Assembly: GCF_001945365.1 (NCBI RefSeq)
Contig: NZ_MSTQ01000013.1
Coordinates: forward strand, 1 to 64,000
Direction: 5' to 3'
DNA: 64,000 bases
DNA from: Pseudomonas reinekei
Lineage (GTDB): Bacteria > Pseudomonadota > Gammaproteobacteria > Pseudomonadales > Pseudomonadaceae
Numbering within the stretch: the first letter of the stretch is position 1; the number at the start of each line of letters is the position of its first letter. A program made the translations under genes and the position numbers. Shown piece by piece: positions 9,021 through 16,594 of the stretch. A model generated the notes under the pieces. That model saw nothing but the letters and a program-made list of their open reading frames with translations, was not told where the DNA came from and did no database searches.

Positions 9021-9635
9021 TCAGTTGAAGCTTTCGAGCAGGATCGGATACAGCGACGCCACCAGCAATGCCGCCATGCTCCAGTTGAACAGGCGCAGCC
9101 AGCGGCGATCCTTCAAAACGTTGCGCAACAACGTGCCGCACGCCGCCCAGACACCGACACTGGGCAGGTTGATCAGGGCGAAAACCGCCGCAATCACAAT
9201 CACGTTGGTGAAGTAGCCTTGCATCGGTGTATAGGTGCTGATTGCGCCGATGGCCATGATCCAGGCCTTGGGATTGACCCATTGGAACGCGGCGGCGCCG
9301 AGGTAGCTGATCGGTTTCGCCTCGCCCTTGGCACTGTCCGAGACCGGGCCGGAGTGGGCGATTTTCCACGCCAGGTACAACAAATATGCCGCGCCAACGT
9401 AACGCAGCACGGTGTAGAGCAAGGGATAGGTCTGGAACACCGTGCCCAAGCCGAAACCGACCGCCACCACCAGCACGAAAAAACCGCAGGTAATGCCCAG
9501 CATATGGGGGATCGTGCGGTGAAAGCCGAAGTTCACGCCGGATGCCAGCAACATGGTGTTGTTCGGGCCGGGCGTGATCGAGGTCACGAGGGCAAACAGG
9601 GCGAAGCCCAGCAGCAGATCAAGCGAGAGTGTCAT
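9021..9635 (-). CDS. LysE family amino acid exporter
   Basis: A 204-residue inner membrane protein with about six hydrophobic segments. The hallmark near the start is TSITPGPNNTMLLASGVNFG, followed by GITCGFF. The family exports basic or neutral amino acids and homoserine lactones, and substrate cannot be assigned here. ATG at 9635 is used; an in-frame TTG lies nine bases upstream. The 205-base spacer to the cysteine desulfurase gene shows no other gene. Confidence 0.87.
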   Translation of the reverse strand: MTLSLDLLLGFALFALVTSITPGPNNTMLLASGVNFGFHRTIPHMLGITCGFFVLVVAVGFGLGTVFQTYPLLYTVLRYVGAAYLLYLAWKIAHSGPVSDSAKGEAKPISYLGAAAFQWVNPKAWIMAIGAISTYTPMQGYFTNVIVIAAVFALINLPSVGVWAACGTLLRNVLKDRRWLRLFNWSMAALLVASLYPILLESFN

Positions 9636-9736
9636 GGGTGGCAATCCGTCAGGGTCGGTCAGGTAATGACCCTATCGCACCCCCCGCAGGAAACCCACGG
9701 ACAGTTGGGCAAAACTTACAGCAGTACAGTCTTCGC

Positions 9737-10006
9737 TCAGCTTGGGCGGCCGTGCAGCTGTATAGCTCGCTCGGCGTTCATCTCACCTTGTTTGTCGAAG
9801 CTGAAGGTCTTCTGTGGCTGGCCGAGCAATTCGGCTTTTTTCGCGTGGTATTCGTCAAAGGACAAGCCGCGACGGTTCAACGCTTCCAGCGCCAGTTCCC
9901 GGGTTTCTTCGGCGGTGTAGGGCCGCAATTCCGGAGAAACATGGCTGGCACATCCAGCGAGAACGGAGACCGCGAGCAGCATCAAAGTGGCGATTAGAGG
10001 TTTCAT
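9737..10006 (-). CDS. Small lipoprotein
   Basis: An 89-residue protein with signal peptide MKPLIATLMLLAVSVLAGC: the lipobox is LAGC with the acylated Cys at residue 19. The mature region is charged and helical and contains a short SHOCT-like stretch (RELALEALNRRGLSFDEYHAKKAELL). SHOCT segments are short oligomerisation helices, so that reading is tentative. ATG at 10006 is preceded by AGGAC. Position +2 after Cys is Ala, predicting outer membrane localisation. Function unknown. Confidence 0.75.
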   Translation of the reverse strand: MKPLIATLMLLAVSVLAGCASHVSPELRPYTAEETRELALEALNRRGLSFDEYHAKKAELLGQPQKTFSFDKQGEMNAERAIQLHGRPS

Positions 10007-10203
10007 GATCGACGTCCTGGCATCTGGGTTCGGGGCAATGAACACAGGCTACTCGCGCCTTTGGACGGGCAGAAATCATCGCTCTCGATAGTGGGTATCG
10101 AGATTTGATCGCTATTACCTGCAGGAGGCGGCTTTCTGACGAAGGCTTTGAATGTGTGCATCGAGCGTCAGGACGACCATCACGTTCAAGCGCAACTGTC
10201 GAT

Positions 10204-10569
10204 CTAACCCACCAGGTTGCAGTGCAGTGCCTGGTCGTGACTGAGTTCCAGGCTGTGCAGCACCTGGAACGAACCGAAGGTCACGGTCTTCGCCTGATGG
10301 GTGCGGATCAGTTGCCAGAAATCCTGTTCGCCGCTTTCAAAACCCTGAAACGCGGCTTCCCCGGCCTCGCGGGTTTGCCATTGCAGATAATTGAGCACTC
10401 GCCGGCCATCGTCGCTGGCCTGGATGCTTGCACTCAGAAACCCACTGTGGTGCTGGGCCAGGCGTTCGGTCTGCCGTGACAGTGCCGCCACCAGTGCCGG
10501 TTGCTGGCCAGGCTCGATTTCGAATTCGATCAATTGGGTGAAACTGCGATTTTTCTCAGGCACTGGCAT
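10204..10569 (-). CDS. Antibiotic biosynthesis monooxygenase (ABM) domain protein
   Basis: A 121-residue single-domain ferredoxin-like ABM protein (FTQLIEFEIEPGQQPALVAALS, then HHSGFLSASIQASDDGRRVLNYLQW). ABM proteins are small cofactor-free oxygenases or quinone-acting enzymes. It is divergent from soxR, and its upstream region has a SoxR box inside a promoter with a 19-base spacer. From memory, P. aeruginosa has the same arrangement (soxR PA2273 and target PA2274). It is therefore very probably induced by redox-cycling compounds such as phenazines or quinones. Confidence 0.85.
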   Translation of the reverse strand: MPVPEKNRSFTQLIEFEIEPGQQPALVAALSRQTERLAQHHSGFLSASIQASDDGRRVLNYLQWQTREAGEAAFQGFESGEQDFWQLIRTHQAKTVTFGSFQVLHSLELSHDQALHCNLVG

Positions 10570-10619
10570 GAATTGTCCCCACTCATTAGTAAAACGAATC
10601 TTGCGATCCGAAGGTGTGC

Positions 10620-10650
10620 AAGATAAAACCTCAAGTTAACTAGAGGTCAA
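10620..10650 (-). promoter_or_regulatory. SoxR-controlled promoter with SoxR box and 19-bp spacer
   Basis: On the minus strand the -35 TTGACC (10645-10650) and -10 TATCTT (10620-10625) are separated by exactly 19 bases, the over-long spacer typical of MerR-family activated promoters. The spacer holds a near-palindromic SoxR box (10629-10650) centred on GTTAAC, with arms CCTCAA and TAGAGG. SoxR family boxes share this core. It reads toward the ABM gene. Confidence 0.85.
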
Positions 10651-10664
10651 GAGGCTTTTTTCAA

Positions 10665-11132
10665 ATGATCACCCCGGAAAAACTGCACAAGGAACTGACC
10701 GTCGGCCAATTGGCTGCACGCAGCGGCGTGGCGGTCACGGCGTTGCACTTTTACGAGTCCAAAGGGCTGATCAAAAGCAATCGCAATCAGGGCAACCAGC
10801 GGCGGTATCCACGGGAAGTGTTGCGCCGTGTGGCGCTGATCAAAGTGGCTCAGCGCTTGGGCATTCCCTTGGCGGAAATTGGCGAGGCGCTCAAGGCTTT
10901 ACCGGATAACCGCGCGCCAACAGCGGCGGACTGGAAAGTACTGTCGGCGCAATGGAGCCGGGATCTGGATGAGCGGATCAATCAATTGACCTTGCTGCGT
11001 GACAAGCTCAATGGCTGCATTGGCTGCGGGTGTCTGTCGATGGAGGCTTGCCCGTTGCGCAATTCTGGCGATGTGCTTGGGGATCGAGGGCCGGGGGCGC
11101 GGCTACTGGAATCGGGAGTTGATCCGAAATAG
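10665..11132 (+). CDS. soxR: Redox-sensing transcriptional activator SoxR
   Basis: A 155-residue MerR-family regulator. The winged helix-turn-helix is at about residues 8-75 (LTVGQLAARSGVAVTALHFYESKGLI), followed by the dimerisation helix. The [2Fe-2S] cluster motif CIGCGCLSMEAC near residues 119-130 matches the SoxR CX2CXCX5C signature exactly. In pseudomonads SoxR responds directly to redox-cycling molecules and controls efflux and monooxygenase genes, not soxS. The divergent ABM gene has a matching SoxR box only 15 bases from this start, so SoxR may also control its own expression. Confidence 0.95.
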   Translation: MITPEKLHKELTVGQLAARSGVAVTALHFYESKGLIKSNRNQGNQRRYPREVLRRVALIKVAQRLGIPLAEIGEALKALPDNRAPTAADWKVLSAQWSRDLDERINQLTLLRDKLNGCIGCGCLSMEACPLRNSGDVLGDRGPGARLLESGVDPK

Positions 11133-11213
11133 GGGGGCGGCCATCGCGACCGGGTTCGGTCCCATAGAGGCTTGCATTCCGCCGGTCGGGGGCCCCCGAG
11201 TTGCCGCTGACGG

Positions 11214-11263
11214 CGATCTTTTTGTGAACTCAAAGACTGTCGACGATCAAACTCAAAAGATCG
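11214..11263. repeat. Inverted repeat in the soxR-VOC spacer
   Basis: The 204-base spacer has a 9-base inverted repeat, CGATCTTTT (11214-11222) and AAAAGATCG (11255-11263). It is followed by GCAGCCTTCGGC, a sequence I recognise as common in Pseudomonas intergenic repeats. No promoter was clear. Confidence 0.4.
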
Positions 11264-11336
11264 CAGCCTTCGGCAACGCCGCCACGGGATCGGCTGGAGA
11301 GCGATCTTCGTCTCACAATAAAAAAGGAGAACGATC

Positions 11337-11795
11337 ATGAGCGTCAAACCCATTCCAGAGGGTTATCACAGCATCACCCCGTATCTGGGCATCGCAAAAG
11401 CTGCTGAAGCCATCGAATTCTACAAAAAAGCTTTCGGCGCCATCGAAGTCATGCGCCTGTCCATGCCCGACGGCGGCATCGGTCACGCCGAGCTGCGTAT
11501 CGGCGACTGCCCGATCATGCTCGGCACGCCGTGCGATCAGGGGCCGTTGAGCAACCCGGACAGCTCGCCGTCGGTAGGCCTTCATTTGTATGTGACCGAT
11601 GTGGATAAATCCTACAAACAGGCGATCGACGCCGGTGGCAGCGTGGTCTCGGAGGTCAAGGATCAGTTCTATGGCGACCGCTCCGGGACGTTGAAGGATC
11701 CCTATGGGCATCTCTGGTTTCTGGCCACGCGAAAAGAAGATCTGACTCAGGAGCAGATTGAGCAGCGGGCCAGGGAAATGTTTCAGCAGGGTTGA
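11337..11795 (+). CDS. VOC family (glyoxalase/PhnB-like) protein
   Basis: A 152-residue vicinal-oxygen-chelate fold protein (SITPYLGIAKAAEAIEFYKKAFGA, then VGLHLYVTDVDKSYKQAIDAG and SGTLKDPYGHLWFLATRKED). It resembles PhnB-like and bleomycin-resistance-like members, whose individual substrates vary widely. A strong AAGGAG precedes the ATG. It is monocistronic by spacing. Enzymatic activity cannot be assigned. Confidence 0.82.
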   Translation: MSVKPIPEGYHSITPYLGIAKAAEAIEFYKKAFGAIEVMRLSMPDGGIGHAELRIGDCPIMLGTPCDQGPLSNPDSSPSVGLHLYVTDVDKSYKQAIDAGGSVVSEVKDQFYGDRSGTLKDPYGHLWFLATRKEDLTQEQIEQRAREMFQQG

Positions 11796-11812
11796 GCCCT
11801 GAGGTGTTGGAT

Positions 11813-11961
11813 CTGCCGTCACCGCTGGCAGGCCAGCTCCCACAGGAGTCCGGTCGTTCACAGGTCTTGTGTACAGCCATAATCCCTGCAGGAGCCCGCT
11901 TGCTGGCGCTGTTGAACCCGGGGTGCCTATCGCCGGTAACCCGGCTCCTGAGGGGCTTACT
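11813..11961. repeat. Cluster of degenerate REP-like elements
   Basis: The 358-base gap before fpvG begins with three REP-like segments: one at 11813-11845 (core CGCTGGCAGGCCAGC), one at 11885-11910 (core CAGGAGCCCGCTTGCTGGCG), and one near 11925-11961 (TCGCCGGTAACCCGGCTCCTG). These resemble the Pseudomonas REP consensus GCTGGCAAGCCAGC. The rest of the gap holds a small GC hairpin near 12010-12032 and the candidate fpvG promoter. No coding frame is convincing. Confidence 0.5.
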
Positions 11962-12041
11962 ACCCAAGCCGGAGAACGAAAAGACAACAAGAAACATTTT
12001 CTTTCATATCACCCTTCGGGATTTCGGGTGCTCATCCGTCC

Positions 12042-12065
12042 TATATAGATGCAGTCCTGTCGCGT
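12042..12065 (+). promoter_or_regulatory. Candidate PvdS (iron-starvation) promoter for fpvG
   Basis: TATAT-N16-CGT lies 89 bases before the fpvG start, one mismatch from the PvdS signature TAAAT-N16-CGT. The spacer length is exact. It is weaker than the three perfect copies elsewhere in the window, so it is a candidate only, supported by the pyoverdine role of the operon. Confidence 0.45.
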
Positions 12066-12153
12066 AGGCAAAAGCCACGGCCGGGCCTTTCATGGACCTC
12101 ATCGCTGCGAAGCCCGTAGTAGAGGCCTTTCATCGATATAAGACGCCCTAATC

Positions 12154-13353
12154 ATGTCGAAGAAATCCCGTTCAAAACTCTGGTTCCTGGTCCATAGCTG
12201 GCTGGCGCTGCCGATCTGGTTTTTCGTCCTGATCGTCTGCGTGACCGGCACCCTGGCCGTGGTGAGCCAGGAAATCGTCTGGCTGGCCAACCCGCAAATG
12301 CGCGCCAGCCAGCCTTCGGACGATGCGCCGCGGCTCAATTACGACCAGGTCGTCAGCGCAATCAAAAAGGCCGAGCCTGACCTCATCATCGACAGCATCA
12401 GCCGCCCGGACGAATCGCACTTTGCCCTGGACGTCAGTGTTACCTATCCCGACGGGCGGGCGCTGACGGTCTACGTCAACCCATACACCGGCGCCATCCA
12501 GGGACCCGCGCCGCAATTCAACTTCCAGGCGTTCACCCGCGCCCTGCATGGCTGGTGGCTGGTGCCGTTCACCAATGGCTACAGTTGGGGCTGGTACCTG
12601 GTGTCGTTCCTCAGCCTGCCGCTGCTGGCCTCTTTGATCACCGGACTGGTGGTGTACAAGCGCTTCTGGAAAGGTTTCTTGCGGCCAACCCTGCGCATTC
12701 GCCACGGCGCACGGATTTTCTGGGGTGATTTCCACCGTCTCAGCGGCATCTGGTCGATCTGGTTCATCGCGGTGATTTCCGTCACCAGCACCTGGTTCCT
12801 GATCGAAGCGTTCATGTTCGACAACCAGATCTCCATCTCTACCGCGCCGGTGGCGCTTGTGGTGCCCCGTGAAAACGTACCGCTCACCGCCGATGGTTCG
12901 GCGGCACCGATGATCAGCCTGGAAGCGGCGATCCGCCAGGCCAAGGAACGCATTCCCGGTCTGGACGAAAGCTTTGTCAGCATGCCGGCCAACGCCTACA
13001 GCTACCTGTCGGTGGGGGGGCGCAGCTGGTATCCACTGATGTTCCAGACCGCCGAAATCAACCCGTACACCGGCGATGTTGCCGCCACGCGCCTGCTGTC
13101 GGACCGCTCGGGCCTGGAGTTCGTGACCGAGTCCATGCGCCCGCTGCACACCGGTGATTTTGGCGGACTCTGGATCAAGTTGATCTGGTTCTTCTTCGGC
13201 CTGCTGCTGAGCATGATGGTGCTCAGCGGGCTGTTGATCTGGACCAAGCGCACCGCCCTGGCCACCGCCAATGCCTTCAAGCGCAGCAACAAACGCCCTC
13301 GCAACGACAATGTCCCGGTGACCGGCCGTGAAACCACGGAGGTCAGCCAATGA
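12154..13353 (+). CDS. fpvG: FpvG, PepSY-type inner membrane ferri-pyoverdine reductase
   Basis: A 399-residue PepSY-associated transmembrane protein. Hydrophobic segments lie near residues 10-35, 145-170, 200-225 and 345-375, enclosing two periplasmic PepSY-like regions. In P. aeruginosa FpvG is the inner membrane reductase that converts pyoverdine-bound Fe(III) to Fe(II) in the periplasm, and it needs FpvH, FpvJ and FpvK. Membrane-embedded His residues (KLWFLVHSW, GDFHRLSG, LHTGDFGG) could bind heme or metal. It is first of eight tightly packed genes in the same order as fpvGHJK-fpvCDEF. It overlaps fpvH by 4 bases. Confidence 0.88.
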   Translation: MSKKSRSKLWFLVHSWLALPIWFFVLIVCVTGTLAVVSQEIVWLANPQMRASQPSDDAPRLNYDQVVSAIKKAEPDLIIDSISRPDESHFALDVSVTYPDGRALTVYVNPYTGAIQGPAPQFNFQAFTRALHGWWLVPFTNGYSWGWYLVSFLSLPLLASLITGLVVYKRFWKGFLRPTLRIRHGARIFWGDFHRLSGIWSIWFIAVISVTSTWFLIEAFMFDNQISISTAPVALVVPRENVPLTADGSAAPMISLEAAIRQAKERIPGLDESFVSMPANAYSYLSVGGRSWYPLMFQTAEINPYTGDVAATRLLSDRSGLEFVTESMRPLHTGDFGGLWIKLIWFFFGLLLSMMVLSGLLIWTKRTALATANAFKRSNKRPRNDNVPVTGRETTEVSQ

Positions 13354-13892
13354 GCCTGTTCATTGCGCAAAAACCAGCCTCGAAACTGAGCCGCTTCTGG
13401 CACAAGTGGCGTTTCCACATCAATGTCCTGCTGTTGCTGGTGCCGTTGGGCTTCATGCCCAAGTACTTCGCCGACGCCGCGCTGTTTCGCGGTGACACCG
13501 GGCTCGGCGAACGGGAGATCGGCGAAGTCCAGGTCGGCCCGTGGAGTGTGCGTCTCGCCGAGCTGCGCAATGAAGCACCTCGCCCCGATGGCCCGGCCGG
13601 CTATATGAAAAGCTTCAACGCCGCGCTGTGTGACAGCTGCCGCGAGCAGGTCAAGGCCACTTACCTGCGCATCGGCAAACCCCGCAGCCTGCGCGCCGCC
13701 GGGGTGATTTTCTTTGGCACGCCGTACCGCATGGGCGCCATGTTGCCGATCCCGGAAAAAACCAAGGCCGACGCCGAACTGTGGATCACCATGGAAGGCT
13801 GGGACGGCTCCATGCATCAGGCATCCATTCCTCTAAGCCAGGCCTCCCCCGCCACCCTTGCCTGGCTGAGCACTCAAGGAGGCAAACCATGA
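13350..13892 (+). CDS. fpvH: FpvH, accessory protein of ferri-pyoverdine reduction
   Basis: A 180-residue protein with one hydrophobic segment at about residues 25-45 after a basic N-terminus (RFWHKWRFHINVLLLLVPLGF), giving a membrane anchor and a periplasmic domain. The mature part has a CDSC pair near residues 92-95. Assigned as FpvH by position in the operon, size and topology. The P. aeruginosa counterpart is one of three proteins that assist FpvG in removing iron from pyoverdine. ATGA overlaps at both ends imply translational coupling. Confidence 0.8.
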   Translation: MSLFIAQKPASKLSRFWHKWRFHINVLLLLVPLGFMPKYFADAALFRGDTGLGEREIGEVQVGPWSVRLAELRNEAPRPDGPAGYMKSFNAALCDSCREQVKATYLRIGKPRSLRAAGVIFFGTPYRMGAMLPIPEKTKADAELWITMEGWDGSMHQASIPLSQASPATLAWLSTQGGKP

Positions 13893-14218
13893 TCAACCTT
13901 ATTCGCCCTCTCAGCGCCGCGATGCTACTGCTCTGCGCCGGTTTCAGCACCAGTGCCCTGGCCCACAATCCGATGTGCGAGTGCAAGGCGATCGACGCCG
14001 AGCAGATCAAATGCACCGGCGGCTTCTCCGACGGCAGCGGCGCACCGGGCGTGACGCTGGATGTGATCGGCTACGACGAAACCATTCTGGTGCCCGGCAA
14101 GCTCGGGGCCGACTCGACCCTGACCTTCAAGAAGCCCGGCGCCGAGTTCTACGTGCTGTTCGACGCAGGCCCCGGCCACGTGGTCGAAATCGACCAAGCG
14201 GACATCGAGACCCCATGA
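13889..14218 (+). CDS. fpvJ: FpvJ, small periplasmic protein of the ferri-pyoverdine reduction complex
   Basis: A 109-residue protein with a cleavable signal (MINLIRPLSAAMLLLCAGFS, predicted cleavage after TSALA). Mature sequence opens with HNPMCECK, and a third Cys is in IKCTGG. The Cys/His/Met cluster near the N-terminus could bind metal, which is inference. Assigned by operon position: P. aeruginosa FpvJ is a periplasmic partner of FpvC. AAGGAGG gives a strong ribosome site. It overlaps fpvH and fpvK by 4 bases each. Confidence 0.8.
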   Translation: MINLIRPLSAAMLLLCAGFSTSALAHNPMCECKAIDAEQIKCTGGFSDGSGAPGVTLDVIGYDETILVPGKLGADSTLTFKKPGAEFYVLFDAGPGHVVEIDQADIETP

Positions 14219-14787
14219 GTACGCCCACCACGCAAGTCGTCCGCCCGGCCGGTGCCGGCCATGAAACCCTCTACGTATTGCTGTTGTGCCTGATCATTCT
14301 GACGGTGGCCGGTTCGGTGGTTGCCTGGCGCGGCGAGCCTCAGGAAGTGAGCAGCGTCAACAGCCATCAGCTGGATGCCCGCCGCGATCTCAGCGCGTCC
14401 GAGCAAGGCATCTACGCCGATCTGCGGGTAACGCTGGACGAAATTCATCTGCTGCGTCAGGAACAACAAACCCTGCCGACACCTGCAACCCTCGCCGATG
14501 AAGGCTTCGCACCGTTCGCCCAGGACGCCAGTGCTGTCAGTCGTGGCGGCCATGCCTGGCAGTTGCTAGATGCCAAGGCTTACTTCGGCCAGAGCCAGAC
14601 CGCCCGCGTGGCCGGCTCGTTTCTGATGCGTTTGACCGCTGAAGACGACGCCCCCGACATCTGGCTCAACCGCGCCACCGACCTCAAGGCCCCTGCCGAC
14701 CTCAGCAACGCCGCGCTCGAAAGCGCCGGCTGGCAGCAGATCGTCGCGCAATTCGATGCCGGCGTGACCCGCCAGCACCGGCACTGA
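14215..14787 (+). CDS. fpvK: FpvK, membrane-anchored accessory protein
   Basis: A 190-residue protein with a single N-terminal transmembrane segment (LYVLLLCLIILTVAGSVVAW, about residues 20-40) and a periplasmic domain of about 150 residues with no recognised fold. A helical stretch near residues 65-85 (LRVTLDEIHLLRQEQQ) may be a coiled coil. Assigned as FpvK by position fourth in the operon and by topology. A longer frame upstream is ignored because the ATG at 14215 overlaps the fpvJ stop. fpvC follows after 35 bases. Confidence 0.78.
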   Translation: MSTPTTQVVRPAGAGHETLYVLLLCLIILTVAGSVVAWRGEPQEVSSVNSHQLDARRDLSASEQGIYADLRVTLDEIHLLRQEQQTLPTPATLADEGFAPFAQDASAVSRGGHAWQLLDAKAYFGQSQTARVAGSFLMRLTAEDDAPDIWLNRATDLKAPADLSNAALESAGWQQIVAQFDAGVTRQHRH

Positions 14788-14822
14788 ACCCTCGCCCTCA
14801 CCCGAGAGAAGACCGCTTTCCC

Positions 14823-15749
14823 ATGCCTATTTCATCTCTACCCTCTGTTCTGCGCCTGACACTGATCGGCCTGCTGGCCTGCCTGCTGACACCCCTGGCC
14901 AGTGCCGACGAGGCCAAGCGCCTGCGCATCGGCATCACCCTGCATCCGTATTACAGCTACGTGGCCAACATCGTCGGCGACAAGGCCGAGGTGGTGCCGC
15001 TGATTCCGGCCGGTTTCAACCCGCATGCCTACGAACCCCGCGCCGAAGACATCAAACGCATCAGCGGGCTCGACGTGATTGTGCTCAACGGTGTGGGCCA
15101 TGACGACTTTGCCGACCGCATGATCGCCGCCAGCGAGACGCCGAAGGTGCCGGTGATCGAAGCCAACGAAAATGTGCCTCTACTGGCCGCCACTGGCGTA
15201 GCCGCACGCGGTGCCGGCAAGGTGGTGAACCCGCACACCTTCCTGTCGATCAGCGCGTCGATTGCCCAGGTCAACAACATCGCCCGGGAGCTGGGCAAAC
15301 TGGATCCGGCCAACGCCAGGACCTACACCGAAAATGCCCGCGCCTATGGCAAACGTCTGCGCAAGATGCGCGCCGATGCCCTGGCCAAGCTGACCGAGGC
15401 GCCCGACGCCGAATTACGAGTCGCCACGGTGCACGCGGCCTACGACTACCTGCTGCGCGAGTTCGGCCTGGAAGTCACCGCCGTGGTCGAACCGGCCCAC
15501 GGTATCGAACCGAGCCCGAGCCAGCTGAAGAAAACCATCGACCAACTGCGTGAGCTGGACGTGAAGGTGATTTTCTCGGAGATGGATTTCCCGTCTTCCT
15601 ACGTCGACACCATCCAGCGTGAATCGGGGGTGAAACTGTATCCGCTTTCGCATATTTCCTACGGCGAATACACCGCCGACAAGTACGAAAAGGAAATGTC
15701 CGGCAACCTCAATACGGTGGTGCGGGCGATTCAGGAGTCGGGTAAATGA
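14823..15749 (+). CDS. fpvC: FpvC, periplasmic metal-binding protein of the Fpv ABC transporter
   Basis: A 308-residue cluster A-I (ZnuA/MntC-type) substrate-binding protein with a signal peptide ending near ASA-DE. Candidate metal-site residues match family positions: His in NPHAYEPR, His in VVNPHTFLS, His in VATVHAAYDYLLREFG, and a late acidic residue in FSEMDFPSSY. Family members bind Zn or Mn, but in P. aeruginosa FpvC is a periplasmic ferrous chelator acting with pyoverdine and FpvJ. That role is taken from operon context. No His-rich loop, as in many ZnuA proteins, is present. Its stop overlaps fpvD. Confidence 0.86.
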   Translation: MPISSLPSVLRLTLIGLLACLLTPLASADEAKRLRIGITLHPYYSYVANIVGDKAEVVPLIPAGFNPHAYEPRAEDIKRISGLDVIVLNGVGHDDFADRMIAASETPKVPVIEANENVPLLAATGVAARGAGKVVNPHTFLSISASIAQVNNIARELGKLDPANARTYTENARAYGKRLRKMRADALAKLTEAPDAELRVATVHAAYDYLLREFGLEVTAVVEPAHGIEPSPSQLKKTIDQLRELDVKVIFSEMDFPSSYVDTIQRESGVKLYPLSHISYGEYTADKYEKEMSGNLNTVVRAIQESGK

Positions 15750-16594
15750 CCTCGAAAGAAACCATCCCGGCCGACACCGAATCCCCTGTGGGAGCGAGCC
15801 TGCTCGCGAAGGCATTCAGCCAGCCGCCATCATCATTGAATGACGCACCGCTATCGCCAGCAGGCTCGCGCCCACATTTGTCCCTCGGGCCGACGCTGGA
15901 TTTTTCGGAGGTCAGCCTGACGTTGGGTCGCACGACAATCCTCGACAAGGTCACCTTTGAGGTCCGTCCCGGCAGCGTGCATGCGCTGGTCGGGCCCAAC
16001 GGTGGCGGCAAGAGTTCGTTGATCAAGACTTTGCTCGGGCAGATGCCGCATCAGGGTCGCCTGAGCCTGCAATGGCCGGGCGAGCCGGGGATCATCGGCT
16101 ATGTGCCGCAGGCCCTGGAGTTTGATCGCGGCCTGCCGATGACCGTCGACGATTTCATGGCTGCCATGTGTCAACGGCGCCCGGCATTCCTCGGCCTGAG
16201 CAAGCATTACGCCGCGGCGATTGGCGAGGCGCTGGAGCGGGTCGGCATGCAGGACAAGCGCAAACGGCGCATGGGTGCGCTGTCCGGTGGCGAGCGTCAG
16301 CGGGTGTTGTTGGCGCAAGGGCTGATTCCGGCGCCGCAATTGCTGGTGTTGGACGAACCGATGTCGGCGCTGGATGAAGCCGGAATACAGGTGTTCGAGC
16401 GCTTGCTCGGCGACTGGCGCGCAGCGGGCATCACCGTGTTGTGGATCGAGCACGACCTGGAGGCCGTCGGGCGACTGGCCGATCACGTCACCGGCCTCAA
16501 TCGCCGGGTACTGTTCGATGCCTCGCCGAAACTGGCATTGACCCCGGATCGACTGCTGACACTGTTTTCGACCCATCCACGGAGCGCTGCCTGA
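15746..16594 (+). CDS. fpvD: FpvD, ABC transporter ATPase with a REP-encoded N-terminal extension
   Basis: A 282-residue ABC ATPase: Walker A GPNGGGKSSL, signature LSGGERQRV, Walker B LLVLDEPMSALDE, and the switch His in WIEHD. The ATPase domain begins only at about residue 50 (LDFSEVSLTLG). Residues 14-45 are translated from an inverted REP pair (15787-15880) lying in frame inside the gene, so this segment is probably an acquired, non-conserved extension. The ATG at 15746 overlaps the fpvC stop (ATGA), which argues that translation really starts before the REP. With FpvE it energises iron import across the inner membrane. Confidence 0.87.
   Translation: MTSKETIPADTESPVGASLLAKAFSQPPSSLNDAPLSPAGSRPHLSLGPTLDFSEVSLTLGRTTILDKVTFEVRPGSVHALVGPNGGGKSSLIKTLLGQMPHQGRLSLQWPGEPGIIGYVPQALEFDRGLPMTVDDFMAAMCQRRPAFLGLSKHYAAAIGEALERVGMQDKRKRRMGALSGGERQRVLLAQGLIPAPQLLVLDEPMSALDEAGIQVFERLLGDWRAAGITVLWIEHDLEAVGRLADHVTGLNRRVLFDASPKLALTPDRLLTLFSTHPRSAA
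15787..15880. repeat. Inverted REP pair inside the fpvD coding sequence
   Basis: Two 23-base arms, 15787-15809 and about 15854-15876, are inverted complements at 21 of 23 positions. The left arm has GGGAGCGAGCCTGCTCGCGA, the same core as the intergenic REP at 26358-26433. The pair is read without a stop as fpvD residues 14-45, giving the peptide VGASLLAKAF and, after the loop, SPAGSRPH. Confidence 0.88.

Noticed and set aside
12016..12039. PvdS promoter ending at CATCCGT upstream of fpvG
   Set aside because: The 16-base spacer resembles that of pvdL at 12 positions, but the -35 position reads TCGGG. The TATAT-N16-CGT element at 12042 is better.
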